Assembly (NCBI RefSeq): GCF_023721715.1
Contig: NZ_JAMDLG010000001.1
Coordinates: 3,325,784-3,389,783 of the forward strand
DNA from: Parasegetibacter sp. NRK P23
Lineage (GTDB): Bacteria; Bacteroidota; Bacteroidia; Chitinophagales; Chitinophagaceae
Direction: 5' to 3'
Length of the DNA: 64,000 nucleotides
Shown: positions 26,820 through 36,027 of the stretch, in pieces
Numbering within the stretch: position 1 is the stretch's first letter
Layout: every line of letters starts with the position of its first letter
Notes under the pieces: model-generated
Told to the model about the DNA's origin: nothing
Databases searched by the model: none
The model's input: the letters and a program-made list of their open reading frames with translations, nothing else
Program-made: the position numbers and the translations under genes

Positions 26820-26827
26820 CAAATGTA
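26820..26827 (-). promoter_or_regulatory. -7 promoter box before birA
   Basis: The minus strand reads TACATTTG (TAnnTTTG), 11 bases before the birA ATG at 26808, leaving a very short leader. Confidence 0.4.
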
Positions 26828-26852
26828 ACCGTGAAGTGTCGGTTTGAATCAC

Positions 26853-26860
26853 TAATTTTG
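26853..26860 (+). promoter_or_regulatory. -7 promoter box before rsfS
   Basis: TAATTTTG (TAnnTTTG) lies 40 bases before the rsfS GTG start. No -33 TTG was found at usual spacing. Confidence 0.35.
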
Positions 26861-26900
26861 AAGCACCTGTAAAAATTGAAATTGTTCACCTAAATCCAAA

Positions 26901-27311
26901 GTGTTATTGGAACCACTACAAGCATTGGCCGCGAGGGAGAAAACAAGCGTTACTAAGCTTACCAGTCGCTCGAAGATCATCAAGACCATCCTTCATACCA
27001 TCCAGGAAAAGAAAGGAGAGAATATAATTTCGCTGGATCTGCGCAAAATTCCGGAGGCAGTGGCAGATTTCTTTATCATCTGCGAAGCCACCAATACTAC
27101 TCAATTGAAAGGTATTTCCGACTTTGTGGAAGAAGAAGTGAAAAAAATCTGTGGCGAAACACCCTATAAACACGAAGGGCACCAGGCACAGCAATGGATC
27201 ATTATTGACTATGTGAACGTGGTAGTGCACGTGATGTTGCCTGAAACCAGGAAGTTTTACCGCCTGGAAGAAATGTGGAGCGACGCGGCGATGGCCGAGC
27301 ATAATTCCTGA
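26901..27311 (+). CDS. rsfS: ribosome silencing factor RsfS
   Basis: A 136-residue protein of the RsfS/DUF143 family, starting at GTG. Diagnostic segments are NIISLDLRKIPEAVADFFIIC, ATNTTQLKGISDFVEEEV and WIIIDYVNVVVHVMLPETRKFYRLEEMW (the last given in part as DYVNVVVHV). RsfS binds ribosomal protein uL14 and blocks subunit joining when nutrients are short. The N-terminal 25 residues before SKIIKTILHTI are not conserved, so a start slightly downstream is possible. It is followed by ftsH, a common Bacteroidota order. Confidence 0.93.
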   Translation: MLLEPLQALAAREKTSVTKLTSRSKIIKTILHTIQEKKGENIISLDLRKIPEAVADFFIICEATNTTQLKGISDFVEEEVKKICGETPYKHEGHQAQQWIIIDYVNVVVHVMLPETRKFYRLEEMWSDAAMAEHNS

Positions 27312-27431
27312 TCCCGTTCTGTTAAAATACTTGCAAAATACCCGTATAAACACGGGGATTTGCTTTATATTGAACAAATTAGCCCCCGATCCATTTATAT
27401 AAACACGAGAAGAACAAGCACAAATAACCTT

Positions 27432-29507
27432 ATGTCACAAGACGAATACAAAAAAGACGACCGGAATTTTCCCAGGCTGAAACCCAGGCAAGGAGGCGAA
27501 GAACCGCCCCGTAAAGGTCCCAAATTCAATATTTACTGGGTATACGGCATCATCGCGGCAGTGCTGCTGGGATTGCAGTTTTTCGGGTCTTTTTCAGCCG
27601 ATATAAAATCTATCAGCGAGCTGGAATTCAAAAACAACATGCTCGCGAAAGGTGATGTGGCCAAACTGGTTTCCGTTACCAATAAAGACCTGGTAAGGGT
27701 ATACATCAAGACCGATAGCCTTTCCAAACCTTATTACAAGGATAAACTCTCCAAAAACTGGAATGCTCAAACCAATAAAGGTCCTCAGTTCCAGTTCAAC
27801 GTAACCAATTTCGAAAGCTTCGAAAAAAGACTGGCCGATTTTTATACCGAAACCGGGATAAAAGAAGTGCCCAATGAAGCCGCGCCCGAAAGTGATTGGT
27901 TTGCACCCCTTCTCCAATTCCTGCTTCCCTTGTTGATATTCATTGGTTTATGGGTATTGCTGATGCGAAAAATGGGCGGTGGCGCCGGCGGCGGAAGTGG
28001 TCCCGGAGGTATTTTCAATATTGGCAAATCCAAGGCCCAATTGTTCGAGAAGGGAACTAAAGTAAATATTACGTTCAGTGATGTGGCCGGTTTGGATGAA
28101 GCGAAGGTGGAAGTGATGGAGATTGTTGATTTCCTGAAGAATCCCAAGAAATATACGGCCCTTGGTGGTAAAATTCCCAAAGGTGCCCTGCTGGTAGGAC
28201 CTCCCGGTACCGGTAAAACGCTCCTGGCCAAAGCGATGGCCGGGGAAGCGCAGGTGCCTTTCTTCTCGCTTTCCGGTTCCGATTTCGTGGAAATGTTTGT
28301 AGGTGTGGGTGCTAGCCGTGTGCGTGACCTGTTCAAGCAGGCCCGCGAAAAAGCGCCCTGCGTGATATTTATCGATGAAATTGACGCCATAGGCCGGGCC
28401 CGCGGAAAGAACGTGATGATGAGCAACGATGAAAGGGAAAGCACCCTCAACCAGTTGCTCGTTGAAATGGATGGTTTCGGCGGCGACAGCGGAATTATTA
28501 TTCTCGCTGCGACCAACCGCCCCGACGTACTGGATAGCGCTTTGTTGCGTCCAGGTCGTTTCGACAGGCAAATCTCTATTGATAAGCCGGATGTGAAAGG
28601 CCGTGAAGCCATCTTCAAAGTACACCTGAAAGCCATCAAGGTTTCCGAACAGGTGGACGTGCATAAACTGGCGGAGCAGACGCCCGGTTTCGCCGGAGCC
28701 GATATCGCGAATGTTTGTAACGAAGCCGCCCTCATTGCCGCCAGGAAGGGAAAGGCCGGTGTGGAGATGGTTGATTTCCAGGATGCCGTTGACCGTGTGA
28801 TCGGCGGATTAGAAAAGAAAAACAAGATCATTTCTCCCGAAGAGAAAAAGATCATCGCCTACCACGAAGCGGGCCACGCCATCTGTGGCTGGTACCTCGA
28901 ACATGCTTATCCGCTGCTCAAAGTAACCATCGTTCCCCGTGGTGTGGCCGCGCTCGGATATGCGCAGTACACCCCGAAAGAACAGTATCTCTATAATACT
29001 GATCAATTGTTCGACCAGATTTGTATGACCCTCGGGGGCCGCGCAAGCGAAGAACTGAACTTCGGTAAAATATCCACCGGCGCGCAGAACGACCTGCAAC
29101 AGATCACCCGCATGGCTTACGCCATGGTGACCGTTTACGGTATGAACGATAAGGTGGGTAACGTCAGTTTCTACGAATCACAACAGGGCGAATACAATTT
29201 TACCAAGCCTTACAGTGATGAGACCGCCCAGATGATCGATAACGAAGTGCGTAGCCTGATCCTCGGGGCCTACAACCGCACTAAGGAATTGCTTACCGAA
29301 AGAAGTCACGAAGTGAAATTGCTGGCGGAAGCGCTGTTGGAAAAAGAAGTATTGTTCCAGAGTGATGTGGAAAAACTGATCGGTAAAAGACCCTATGAAG
29401 AACGCAAGGCGTTGGACGTAGCAGACCCAACTCATGAGCCAACAGGCGGCATCAGCGCCGGCGTTCCACCAACAGAAATGCCACAATCAACTGAAGTACA
29501 GCCCTAA
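27432..29507 (+). CDS. ftsH: ATP-dependent zinc metalloprotease FtsH
   Basis: A 691-residue membrane AAA+ protease that degrades misfolded membrane proteins and regulatory targets. Two membrane helices (about 34-52 and 157-178) flank a periplasmic domain. Walker A GPPGTGKT is at 256-263, the SRH arginine region [20 protein letters not shown] follows, and the zinc motif HEAGH is at 478-482. A glycine-rich linker ([12 protein letters not shown]) precedes the AAA domain. The start at 27432 (MSQDEYKK) is preferred to the upstream ATG at 27360. It heads the operon ftsH-LUD-lpxH-unknown-mscS. Confidence 0.97.
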   Translation: MSQDEYKKDDRNFPRLKPRQGGEEPPRKGPKFNIYWVYGIIAAVLLGLQFFGSFSADIKSISELEFKNNMLAKGDVAKLVSVTNKDLVRVYIKTDSLSKPYYKDKLSKNWNAQTNKGPQFQFNVTNFESFEKRLADFYTETGIKEVPNEAAPESDWFAPLLQFLLPLLIFIGLWVLLMRKMGGGAGGGSGPGGIFNIGKSKAQLFEKGTKVNITFSDVAGLDEAKVEVMEIVDFLKNPKKYTALGGKIPKGALLVGPPGTGKTLLAKAMAGEAQVPFFSLSGSDFVEMFVGVGASRVRDLFKQAREKAPCVIFIDEIDAIGRARGKNVMMSNDERESTLNQLLVEMDGFGGDSGIIILAATNRPDVLDSALLRPGRFDRQISIDKPDVKGREAIFKVHLKAIKVSEQVDVHKLAEQTPGFAGADIANVCNEAALIAARKGKAGVEMVDFQDAVDRVIGGLEKKNKIISPEEKKIIAYHEAGHAICGWYLEHAYPLLKVTIVPRGVAALGYAQYTPKEQYLYNTDQLFDQICMTLGGRASEELNFGKISTGAQNDLQQITRMAYAMVTVYGMNDKVGNVSFYESQQGEYNFTKPYSDETAQMIDNEVRSLILGAYNRTKELLTERSHEVKLLAEALLEKEVLFQSDVEKLIGKRPYEERKALDVADPTHEPTGGISAGVPPTEMPQSTEVQP

Positions 29508-29511
29508 TATC

Positions 29512-30153
29512 ATGAACGTATCTCCTTCTAAAGAAAGCATCTTAAAAAAAATAAGAAAGGCGTTGACCGTATCAACGCCTCTTCCTTTTTCCCAGAGCGA
29601 AGGTTATCAATCGGTGTATCAGCCACAGCAAATGGAACCGGAAATGGAGTTTGCGGAGAACTTCTCCAGGCTCCAGGGGAAATTTGTATTCTGCCTGAAT
29701 GAAGCCGAAATGGCGGCACAGCTGAAAGCCTTGTCCGTTCAGCTCGGATGGAAAGGACTCTTCACAAAAGATAATAGTCTGAAACCCGCGCTGGAAGCGG
29801 CAGGAATAGCTTTTGATGAATCCACCACGCTCCACAATTGTGATGCAGCCATCACGACCTGCGAGGCCCTCGTGGCGCGTACCGGTTCTATCGCATTGAG
29901 CGCGGCACTGAACGGAGGGCGCACTACCAGCGTTTACGCCCCGGTACATATCTGTATCGCTTACTCCAACCAACTGGTGTACGATATCAAAGATGCCATG
30001 CAACTGGTGCGGGAGAAATACCCGGAACGTCTGCCATCGCTGATTACGTTCGCCAGCGGACCCAGCCGTACCGCCGATATTGAGAAAACACTGGTGGTAG
30101 GGGTGCATGGTCCGAAGGAAGTGTATGTATTTCTTGTAGACCAACATGCGTAG
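29512..30153 (+). CDS. lutC: LutC-like LUD domain protein
   Basis: A 213-residue LUD-domain protein beginning MNVSPSKESILKKIRKAL, 4 bases after ftsH. Conserved LUD segments are CDAAITTCEALVARTGSIAL and the late FASGPSRTADIEKTLVVGVHGP, which is the LutC/YkgG signature. LutC joins LutA and LutB in lactate oxidation in Bacillus, but here it is located between ftsH and lpxH, about 14 kb from the LutB-like gene, so the role is inferred. Its 3' end overlaps lpxH by 8 bases, which suggests translational coupling. Confidence 0.85.
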   Translation: MNVSPSKESILKKIRKALTVSTPLPFSQSEGYQSVYQPQQMEPEMEFAENFSRLQGKFVFCLNEAEMAAQLKALSVQLGWKGLFTKDNSLKPALEAAGIAFDESTTLHNCDAAITTCEALVARTGSIALSAALNGGRTTSVYAPVHICIAYSNQLVYDIKDAMQLVREKYPERLPSLITFASGPSRTADIEKTLVVGVHGPKEVYVFLVDQHA

Positions 30154-30931
30154 TAATTTTGAATTTTCCTCCATGGTCCTTCCACCGGGAAAAAAGATTT
30201 ACTTCCTCTCCGATTTCCACCTGGGCGCGCCCAACCACGCGCAGAGCCGGGAAAGAGAAGACAGGATTGTCCGTTTCCTGGAACAGATCATGCCTGAAAC
30301 GGGAGTACTCTTCATTGTTGGCGATATCTTCGATTTCTGGTACGAATACAAAACAGTTGTGCCGAAAGGCTACATCCGTTTGCTGGGGCAACTCGCACGG
30401 TTTACCGATGCAGGTATTCCCGTTCATTTTTTTACCGGAAACCACGACATGTGGATGGATGGTTATTTTGAAGAAGAACTGAATATCCCCGTGTACCATG
30501 AACCAAAAGCGTTCGAATTCAATGGGAAGCAATTCCTTATCGGACACGGAGATGGCCTGGGTCCCGGTGACCACGGCTATAAATTCATCAAAAAAATATT
30601 CCGGAACAAACTCTGCCAGTGGATGTTCGGCGCGCTGCACCCCGCATGGGGGATAGGTTTGGCGAACTTTCTGAGTAGGAGAAGCAGGGCCGCTACAGGG
30701 CAGTCCGACGAAAAGTTCCTCGGGGAAGAGAACGAATGGCTCATCATCTATTGCAAGGAAGTATTGCAGCGGCAGTTCTACGATTATTGTATATTCGGAC
30801 ACCGGCACCTGCCCATCGACTGGCCGCTGCCCGGAGGAAGCAGGTACGTGAACCTCGGCGACTGGATTAAATATTACAGCTACGCCGTTTTTGACGGTAA
30901 CCATCTTTCACTCGAGTACCACAAGGTTTGA
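30146..30931 (+). CDS. lpxH: UDP-2,3-diacylglucosamine diphosphatase-type phosphoesterase
   Basis: A 261-residue calcineurin-like phosphoesterase with all metal-binding motifs: SDFHLG, GDIFDFW, GNHD, GHGDG and GHRH. The order and spacing match the LpxH branch, which cleaves UDP-diacylglucosamine to lipid X in lipid A synthesis. The first ten residues before VLPPGKKIYFLSD may be non-native; an ATG at 30173 is the alternative start. It is in the ftsH operon and its stop overlaps the TTG start of the next gene. Confidence 0.88.
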   Translation: MRSNFEFSSMVLPPGKKIYFLSDFHLGAPNHAQSREREDRIVRFLEQIMPETGVLFIVGDIFDFWYEYKTVVPKGYIRLLGQLARFTDAGIPVHFFTGNHDMWMDGYFEEELNIPVYHEPKAFEFNGKQFLIGHGDGLGPGDHGYKFIKKIFRNKLCQWMFGALHPAWGIGLANFLSRRSRAATGQSDEKFLGEENEWLIIYCKEVLQRQFYDYCIFGHRHLPIDWPLPGGSRYVNLGDWIKYYSYAVFDGNHLSLEYHKV

Positions 30932-31728
30932 AAAAACTGATCACATATCTGTTGGCGCTGCTCGCCGGAACACAGTTCCTCCTCGCGCAAACACCGGAAC
31001 TTATCAGGGAAATTCACGGTGATTTCATTGATTTTACCACCGACAACATTGGTAATACTTACCTGCTCACCAGGCAGAACCAATTGAAGAAATACAATCC
31101 CGATGGCGATTCCCTCTCCGTTTTCAACGATGTGAAGCGCTTCGGAAAGTTGTATTCGATGGATGCCTCCAACCCGTTGAAACTCGTACTCTATTACCGT
31201 GATTTTTCCACGGTGGTGGAACTGGACCGTCTGCTTAACGTACGTAATACCATCGACCTGAAAAAGCTGAACATCTTCCAGCCCAAAGCGGTAGGGCTTT
31301 CCAACGACAACAACATCTGGGTGTACGATGAACTGGAGGCGCAACTCAAGAAGGTCGGGCAGGATGGAATGTTGCGCAGCGCCACCACCGATCTGCGCCA
31401 GGCACTGGATTCATTGCCTTCACCCACCGTGCTCTCAGACCAGGACGCGTTGGTTTACCTCTACGACACCACAAAAGGCGTTTACTTATTCGACTATTTT
31501 GGCACCCTGAAAAACAGGCTGCCATTCCGCGGCTGGCAGGATTTCCAGGTGCTTGGAAAATTCATGTTCGGAAGAAAAAACACTATACTTTACCGTTATG
31601 AAACCGGATCTTTGCAATTGCAGGAACAAGACCTGGCGGCAATATTGCAGGATGTTCTTAAACTTAGGGTGAACATGCAAAGGCTTTATGTACTGCATCC
31701 CGGTAAATTACAGGTGTACAGATTGTAA
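30928..31728 (+). CDS. unknown secreted protein, beta-propeller-like
   Basis: A 266-residue protein starting at a TTG that shares bases with the lpxH stop (TTGA). Residues 1-20 form a signal peptide (KKLITYLLALLAGTQFLLAQ). The mature part has repeated short strands reminiscent of propeller blades (DNIGNTYLLTRQNQLKKYNPDG, split here; SNDNNIWVYDELEAQLKKVG; QDALVYLYDTTKGVYLFDY). I recognise no named family. Such proteins frequently lie between lpxH and mscS in Chitinophagaceae-like genomes. Envelope location is inferred from the signal peptide; function unknown. Confidence 0.72.
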   Translation: MKKLITYLLALLAGTQFLLAQTPELIREIHGDFIDFTTDNIGNTYLLTRQNQLKKYNPDGDSLSVFNDVKRFGKLYSMDASNPLKLVLYYRDFSTVVELDRLLNVRNTIDLKKLNIFQPKAVGLSNDNNIWVYDELEAQLKKVGQDGMLRSATTDLRQALDSLPSPTVLSDQDALVYLYDTTKGVYLFDYFGTLKNRLPFRGWQDFQVLGKFMFGRKNTILYRYETGSLQLQEQDLAAILQDVLKLRVNMQRLYVLHPGKLQVYRL

Positions 31729-31742
31729 CGAAGCACATTGAT

Positions 31743-32858
31743 ATGCAAGAGTTTCTCGACTTTAAAATATTTGACAACACGATTCAGGCTTATGGCATCG
31801 TGGCGCTGAGCATTATCGCCGCGCTGATCCTGAAGCGCATCATCTCGAAATACCTGGCCAGCTTGCTTTTTAAGGTAGTGAAAGGACTGGCAAAAGGCGT
31901 CGACAAGCAATCTTTCGTGAACCTGGTGGTGCAGCCGCTGGAAGTATTTATCGTGGTGCTGATCATGGTGGTGACCTTCGATAAACTGAATTATCCCGAG
32001 GCGCTGGATGTGAAGATTTATAAAATCAGTCTGAGGCAACTCATCGATACGGCTTCCGTTTCCACCATCATCATCATGTTCATCTGGCTGCTGTTGCGGA
32101 TCATGGACTTCATCGCGCTGATCCTGCACCAGAAAGCCAATAAAACACTGGATCAGACCGACAACCAGCTCATCGTATTCTTCAAAGACTTCTTCAAAGC
32201 CGTGCTCGTGATCATCGGCGGGTTACTCGTTTTGCAATTCGGTTTCAACAAGAACGTGGGCAACCTCCTTACCGGCCTTAGTATCGCAACCGCCGCTATC
32301 GCCCTCGCCACCCGGGAAAGCCTCGAAAACCTGATCGCGTCCTTTATCATCTTTTTCGATAAACCGTTTACCACGGGTGATGTGGTGAAAGTGCACCAGG
32401 TTACGGGAACGGTAGAAAAAATCGGCCTGCGCAGCACGCGCCTCCGCACCGACCAGAAAACTTTCGTGACCGTTCCCAACAAACAAATGGTGGATTCAAT
32501 CATGGACAATCTGACCCTCCGCACCCAGCGCCGTGCCGATATACGGCTTGCGGTGAGCCTGGAAACCAGTCCGGATAGTATGAAGGAACTGGTGGATGGC
32601 ATCCGGAAAATCTTATCGAGGGAAGAAATTGAAAGCAGCACCGTATTCTTTACGGAGATCGGTTCGAACGGGTTCGTGATCCCCATCGAATTTTATACCG
32701 CCACCATTTCGATGGATGAATTCAATGCGTTACGCCAGGAAGTAAACCTGCTTGTACTACAATTGGTGGCCGCGCTGGGTATTGAACTGGCCGGTGTGAA
32801 TACCGATATCCGCATCATCAACGAACCATCGGGAGAAACACAAAGGCCGATTCTTTAA
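31743..32858 (+). CDS. MscS family mechanosensitive ion channel
   Basis: A 371-residue membrane protein with about four hydrophobic helices (near 20-35, 70-90, 98-120 and 140-158), then the pore-lining helix and beta domain of MscS: NLLTGLSIATAAIALATRESLENLIASF (in part), FDKPFTTGDVVKV, GTVEKIGLRSTRLRT and VPNKQMVDS. These channels release solutes on hypo-osmotic shock. It is the last gene of the ftsH operon; its stop overlaps the convergent thioredoxin-like gene by 4 bases. Confidence 0.92.
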   Translation: MQEFLDFKIFDNTIQAYGIVALSIIAALILKRIISKYLASLLFKVVKGLAKGVDKQSFVNLVVQPLEVFIVVLIMVVTFDKLNYPEALDVKIYKISLRQLIDTASVSTIIIMFIWLLLRIMDFIALILHQKANKTLDQTDNQLIVFFKDFFKAVLVIIGGLLVLQFGFNKNVGNLLTGLSIATAAIALATRESLENLIASFIIFFDKPFTTGDVVKVHQVTGTVEKIGLRSTRLRTDQKTFVTVPNKQMVDSIMDNLTLRTQRRADIRLAVSLETSPDSMKELVDGIRKILSREEIESSTVFFTEIGSNGFVIPIEFYTATISMDEFNALRQEVNLLVLQLVAALGIELAGVNTDIRIINEPSGETQRPIL

Positions 32859-33358
32859 CGGGGCAATAACTCCGCGAGATCCTTGTCGAATTGCCCCGAA
32901 ATGCCGTATTCCACTACACGGCCCAGTTCCTTCCCCTGCTTCAATACGATGAAAGTGGGCACATGCGTAACGTTGAAGAGCGTCGTGAGGTTGCCCAGCG
33001 ATTTCTTATAATGATCAACACCCACTAATGTGATGGATTCGTTTGGAATCCCGGCCGCATCTGCCAGCGCAAGAAATTTGGGAAGCAGCTTACGTGTATC
33101 TCCGCACCAGGTGCCGAAGAACACAAAAAACTGAACGGAATCTTTATTGGCTTTGAAACGTTCCACAATGGCCGCATCTGGCTGATAGCCCGCCCGGTTA
33201 TTGATAACCCAGGCGAAGGCCGTATCCTTTTCAAGTACTGACCTGTCGGCAAGTCCTTTGATGATCTTGTGTTTGAACTGAACATACGATTCGTACCCCT
33301 GTGAAAAAACAGGGAGCGTTACCGTGATAAGCAGGATAATGAACAGTGTTTTTCTCAT
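32855..33358 (-). CDS. exported thioredoxin-fold protein lacking the second active-site Cys
   Basis: A 167-residue protein with a signal peptide (MRKTLFIILLITVTLPVFS). The thioredoxin-like core has FFGTWCGDTRKLLPKF, where the usual CxxC is replaced by Cys-Gly-Asp-Thr, then a cis-proline loop FNVTHVPTFIVLKQGKELGR. The single cysteine would allow a mixed disulfide but not a normal dithiol cycle. Similar WCGDT/S proteins are widespread in Bacteroidota with no known partner. The start at 33358 was preferred to an in-frame ATG at 33406. Confidence 0.82.
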   Translation of the reverse strand: MRKTLFIILLITVTLPVFSQGYESYVQFKHKIIKGLADRSVLEKDTAFAWVINNRAGYQPDAAIVERFKANKDSVQFFVFFGTWCGDTRKLLPKFLALADAAGIPNESITLVGVDHYKKSLGNLTTLFNVTHVPTFIVLKQGKELGRVVEYGISGQFDKDLAELLPR

Positions 33359-33495
33359 GATAAGTTTATTGGAGCTCCCGCGGTGCGGCAAAAAAGTCGG
33401 TGCCACCGACGTTGTTTTCCCCGGATGCCCACCGTGTTTTAACGTTCCTTTCCAAGTGATTTTCTGTTTACGTTTTTAAAGGCGCAAATCCTTAA

Positions 33496-34839
33496 TTAAC
33501 CCAAATCGGCTTTCATCTGCAATAAAAATCCGCGTATTCTTTTCAGGGATTGTTCTATCTCGAAATTTTTCTCCGCCTTTTTCCGGTTGTTCTTTAAGAA
33601 GTCCTTCGCGCCTTCAATGGTAAATTTCTTGAGCCGGAGGAGGTTATGGATCATGTGCAGGTTCTTCACGTCGATGGGACGGAAAAGCCTGTCGCCCTTG
33701 CGGTTCTTTTTCGGGCGGATGATATCGAATTCGGTTTCCCAGAAACGGATGAGCGAGGTATTCACGTTGAACATCTTGGCCACTTCGCCGATCCCGTAAT
33801 ATTGTTTTTTGAACAGTTGCTCGTCTTCCGGGATTTCCACCATTTCAGCTTCCGCCATCATTTCGCGGATCGATTTCCGGCCCCGTTTGCTTTTGTTTTC
33901 CGCTGCCGCTTCTTTCTTCTCTTTCACCCGCACGATCACAACCGGTTTTGCATCCGTACCCGAGGAAGGTTTGGAGAACATCGGAATTTCAAACACTTCT
34001 TCATCGTCGCTGGCATCGGCCTTCTGGAAATAAGCGATTGAAACCTGCTTTTCAATGCCCGATTCTTCTTCGGGTGCATCGGGTTCCAGCTCAAATTCTA
34101 TGGGGCTATCATCTTCAGGTTCGGCTTCTTCAGCGAAAAACACGATACCCGCTTCAGGAGCTTTGGGGACTTCTGCATTTTCTTCCGTCCCTGAAATTTG
34201 TTTTTCCGTTCCCACTGGTGTAGGAGTGGACTCATCTTCCGGTTGTTCGGTTGGTATAGTCGTGGCTACTTCGGCAACTACATCACTTGATTCATTTGCT
34301 GAAACCGTATTTTCTTCTGCAACAAATGACGTTTCTTCTTCCGAAACATACTGTTCTTCTTCAGTAAGCGCAGTAGTTTCCGAAGGCTCCTCCGATACAA
34401 CTGCTTCTTCCGCTACAATTTCTCGGGCCGCATTATTTGCTTCTGAAGCCTCTTCAGCTACGAGAACCTCCTCCAAAACGGCTGCTTCGGTCGCTTCTTC
34501 CGAAGCCATATTTTTTTCCTCTACAGTTTCTTCTATTGCTGCCTGAGTTATGGGGGAAGGCACAAGTTCTTCCATAACTGCATCCCGGGTTTCGGGAACA
34601 ACAGTTACTGCAGGTTCCGCATCGACCTTGGGCAAGGCGCCTTCGGCCAGTATCTTATCCGGCGGTGGCGGTGTTAATCTTCTGAAACCATTATTGGTAT
34701 TACCTTTTGCGGATTCCGGCTGCGAGGCGTGCATTGCGCCGTTTCCGTTGACCGACGACTTTTTTTCTTCCGGCGCAGCGGTGGTTTCAGGCTGCGCGGG
34801 AGAAAATCCGAAATCCAAACTTATCTGAACAAACCCCAT
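33496..34839 (-). CDS. MerR family regulator with long acidic N-terminal extension
   Basis: A 447-residue protein. Residues 347-447 are a standard MerR winged-helix module (YYGIGEVAKMFNVNTSLIRF, FDIIRPKKNRKGDRLF, FTIEGAKDFL) as found in the small MerR protein beside alaS and the M23 peptidase in many Bacteroidota, where the whole protein is usually only about 110-120 residues. The first 346 residues are low-complexity and rich in Glu, Ala, Val, Ser and Thr (for example VAEEASEANNAAREIVAEEA), then a basic stretch ENKSKRGRKSIREMM precedes the DNA-binding domain. The extension is in frame without stops. Target genes are unknown. Confidence 0.85.
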   Translation of the reverse strand: MGFVQISLDFGFSPAQPETTAAPEEKKSSVNGNGAMHASQPESAKGNTNNGFRRLTPPPPDKILAEGALPKVDAEPAVTVVPETRDAVMEELVPSPITQAAIEETVEEKNMASEEATEAAVLEEVLVAEEASEANNAAREIVAEEAVVSEEPSETTALTEEEQYVSEEETSFVAEENTVSANESSDVVAEVATTIPTEQPEDESTPTPVGTEKQISGTEENAEVPKAPEAGIVFFAEEAEPEDDSPIEFELEPDAPEEESGIEKQVSIAYFQKADASDDEEVFEIPMFSKPSSGTDAKPVVIVRVKEKKEAAAENKSKRGRKSIREMMAEAEMVEIPEDEQLFKKQYYGIGEVAKMFNVNTSLIRFWETEFDIIRPKKNRKGDRLFRPIDVKNLHMIHNLLRLKKFTIEGAKDFLKNNRKKAEKNFEIEQSLKRIRGFLLQMKADLG

Positions 34840-34843
34840 GCGC

Positions 34844-34851
34844 CAAAAATA
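34844..34851 (-). promoter_or_regulatory. -7 promoter box 4 bases before the merR-like start
   Basis: The minus strand reads TATTTTTG (TAnnTTTG) and ends 4 bases before the ATG at 34839. If used, the transcript would start at or inside the start codon. Confidence 0.4.
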
Positions 34852-34917
34852 GTATAAATGTTAGATGAGCGATGCGGATTGCGGCGCGAGTTTTCTCCAA
34901 TTATTCAACATTCTGCG

Positions 34918-35889
34918 CTAATCGAAACTCTGGTTACCGGCGGCGGCCATTTTCAGCATGCGGTCGAATTGTTCGGGAGAAAGATCGTTGTAGAAATAAT
35001 AAATGGGATCCACTTTAACGCCGTTCCGGTGCACTTCATAATGCAGGTGTGGGCCGGTTGATTTTCCCGTGCTGCCCACGTAACCGATGATTTCACCGCG
35101 TTTTACTTTCTGCCCATTCCGCGCTTTGATTTTGTACAGGTGACCATACAAGGTTTCGTACCCATAACCATGGCGGATCACCACGTGGTTGCCATATCCG
35201 TTGCCAAGGTTACCGGCCACGCTGATGGTGCCATTGGCGCTGGCGTAAACAGGCGTGCCTTGCGGGGCGCTGAAATCAAGTCCGGCGTGGAACTTGGTCA
35301 TCTTATAAATAGGATCGATCCGGTAGCCGAAGCCGGAAGCGAGGCGTTTGAGATCGGCATTGCTTACGGGTTGAATGGCCGGCGTACTGGCCAGCAGGTC
35401 CTCTTTGTTTTTGATGAAGCCCTCAATATCGCCGTAAGATTTTTTCTGGGCATCCATCCGTGCCGTGAGGTTTTTGATGGAAGAAGCGATGGAGCGGGCG
35501 AGTTGTATATCGTTCAGACTGGCAACCAGTTGTTCTTCTTTTTTCTGTTCCAGTTGCTTGGCACGGGCGCTGTCGGGGATGGGATTGGCTTCAAAAATGG
35601 AACGGTACACCTCGTTGTCGCGGGTTTCCAGTTCGCGGAGCCGCGTGTTCAGTTCCCTGATCTGCTTATCGAGGAGTTCATAATCATCTTTCATGGCCTC
35701 GTTTTCGGCCCGCAGCATCTTTTCTTTCGGAGAATCCAGGTACTGGAAAGCGATGGCCACAATAATGAAAGCCGTTACTATGGCGGCCGCAAGGAAGCCC
35801 AGCACCCGCAACAACTTTACACGAAGCGGCACTTCCAGCTTTTCGTAGCGGAGGGTATGGGTGTTGTAGTAATATTTAACTTTTTTCAT
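34918..35889 (-). CDS. M23 family peptidoglycan metallopeptidase
   Basis: A 323-residue protein with a short cytoplasmic N-terminus, one membrane helix (about residues 29-50), a coiled-coil segment (about 60-115), and a C-terminal LytM/M23 domain. The zinc ligands are visible in KFHAGLDFS and in GPHLHYEVHRNG, with the glycine-rich NLGNGYGNHVVIRHGYGYET segment between them. It probably cleaves peptidoglycan cross-links or regulates an amidase in the periplasm. Its neighbours alaS (divergent) and merR (downstream) form a conserved Bacteroidota set. Confidence 0.92.
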   Translation of the reverse strand: MKKVKYYYNTHTLRYEKLEVPLRVKLLRVLGFLAAAIVTAFIIVAIAFQYLDSPKEKMLRAENEAMKDDYELLDKQIRELNTRLRELETRDNEVYRSIFEANPIPDSARAKQLEQKKEEQLVASLNDIQLARSIASSIKNLTARMDAQKKSYGDIEGFIKNKEDLLASTPAIQPVSNADLKRLASGFGYRIDPIYKMTKFHAGLDFSAPQGTPVYASANGTISVAGNLGNGYGNHVVIRHGYGYETLYGHLYKIKARNGQKVKRGEIIGYVGSTGKSTGPHLHYEVHRNGVKVDPIYYFYNDLSPEQFDRMLKMAAAGNQSFD

Positions 35890-35945
35890 GCGGGGCCTTT
35901 CGTTCCGGTTCTGCTCCTTACAGCAAATTCTACGCCTTAAAACTA

Positions 35946-35953
35946 TACCTTTG
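35946..35953 (+). promoter_or_regulatory. -7 promoter box before alaS
   Basis: TACCTTTG matches TAnnTTTG, 74 bases before the alaS ATG. No -33 TTG was seen at usual distance. Confidence 0.35.
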
Positions 35954-35976
35954 CACCACTTCCGGGCCGAAGTTTA

Positions 35977-36007
35977 CAAATATATTGGCATAGCCGGGAA
36001 TTTACAA
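35977..36007 (-). promoter_or_regulatory. promoter of the M23 peptidase gene
   Basis: The minus strand carries TTG (complement 36005-36007) and TATATTTG (35977-35984) separated by 20 bases, which fits the Bacteroidota -33/-7 pattern. It lies about 90 bases upstream of the M23 start in the region shared with alaS. Confidence 0.5.
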
Positions 36008-36027
36008 CGCATTTATTTACAAAGTTT

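Noticed and set aside
27842-28855. 337-residue minus-strand reading frame opposite ftsH
   Set aside because: Ser/Pro-rich antisense of the conserved AAA domain, no domain of its own.
34055-34546. Serine-rich plus-strand reading frame opposite the MerR-like gene
   Set aside because: It mirrors the Glu codons of the low-complexity N-terminus and has no independent support.
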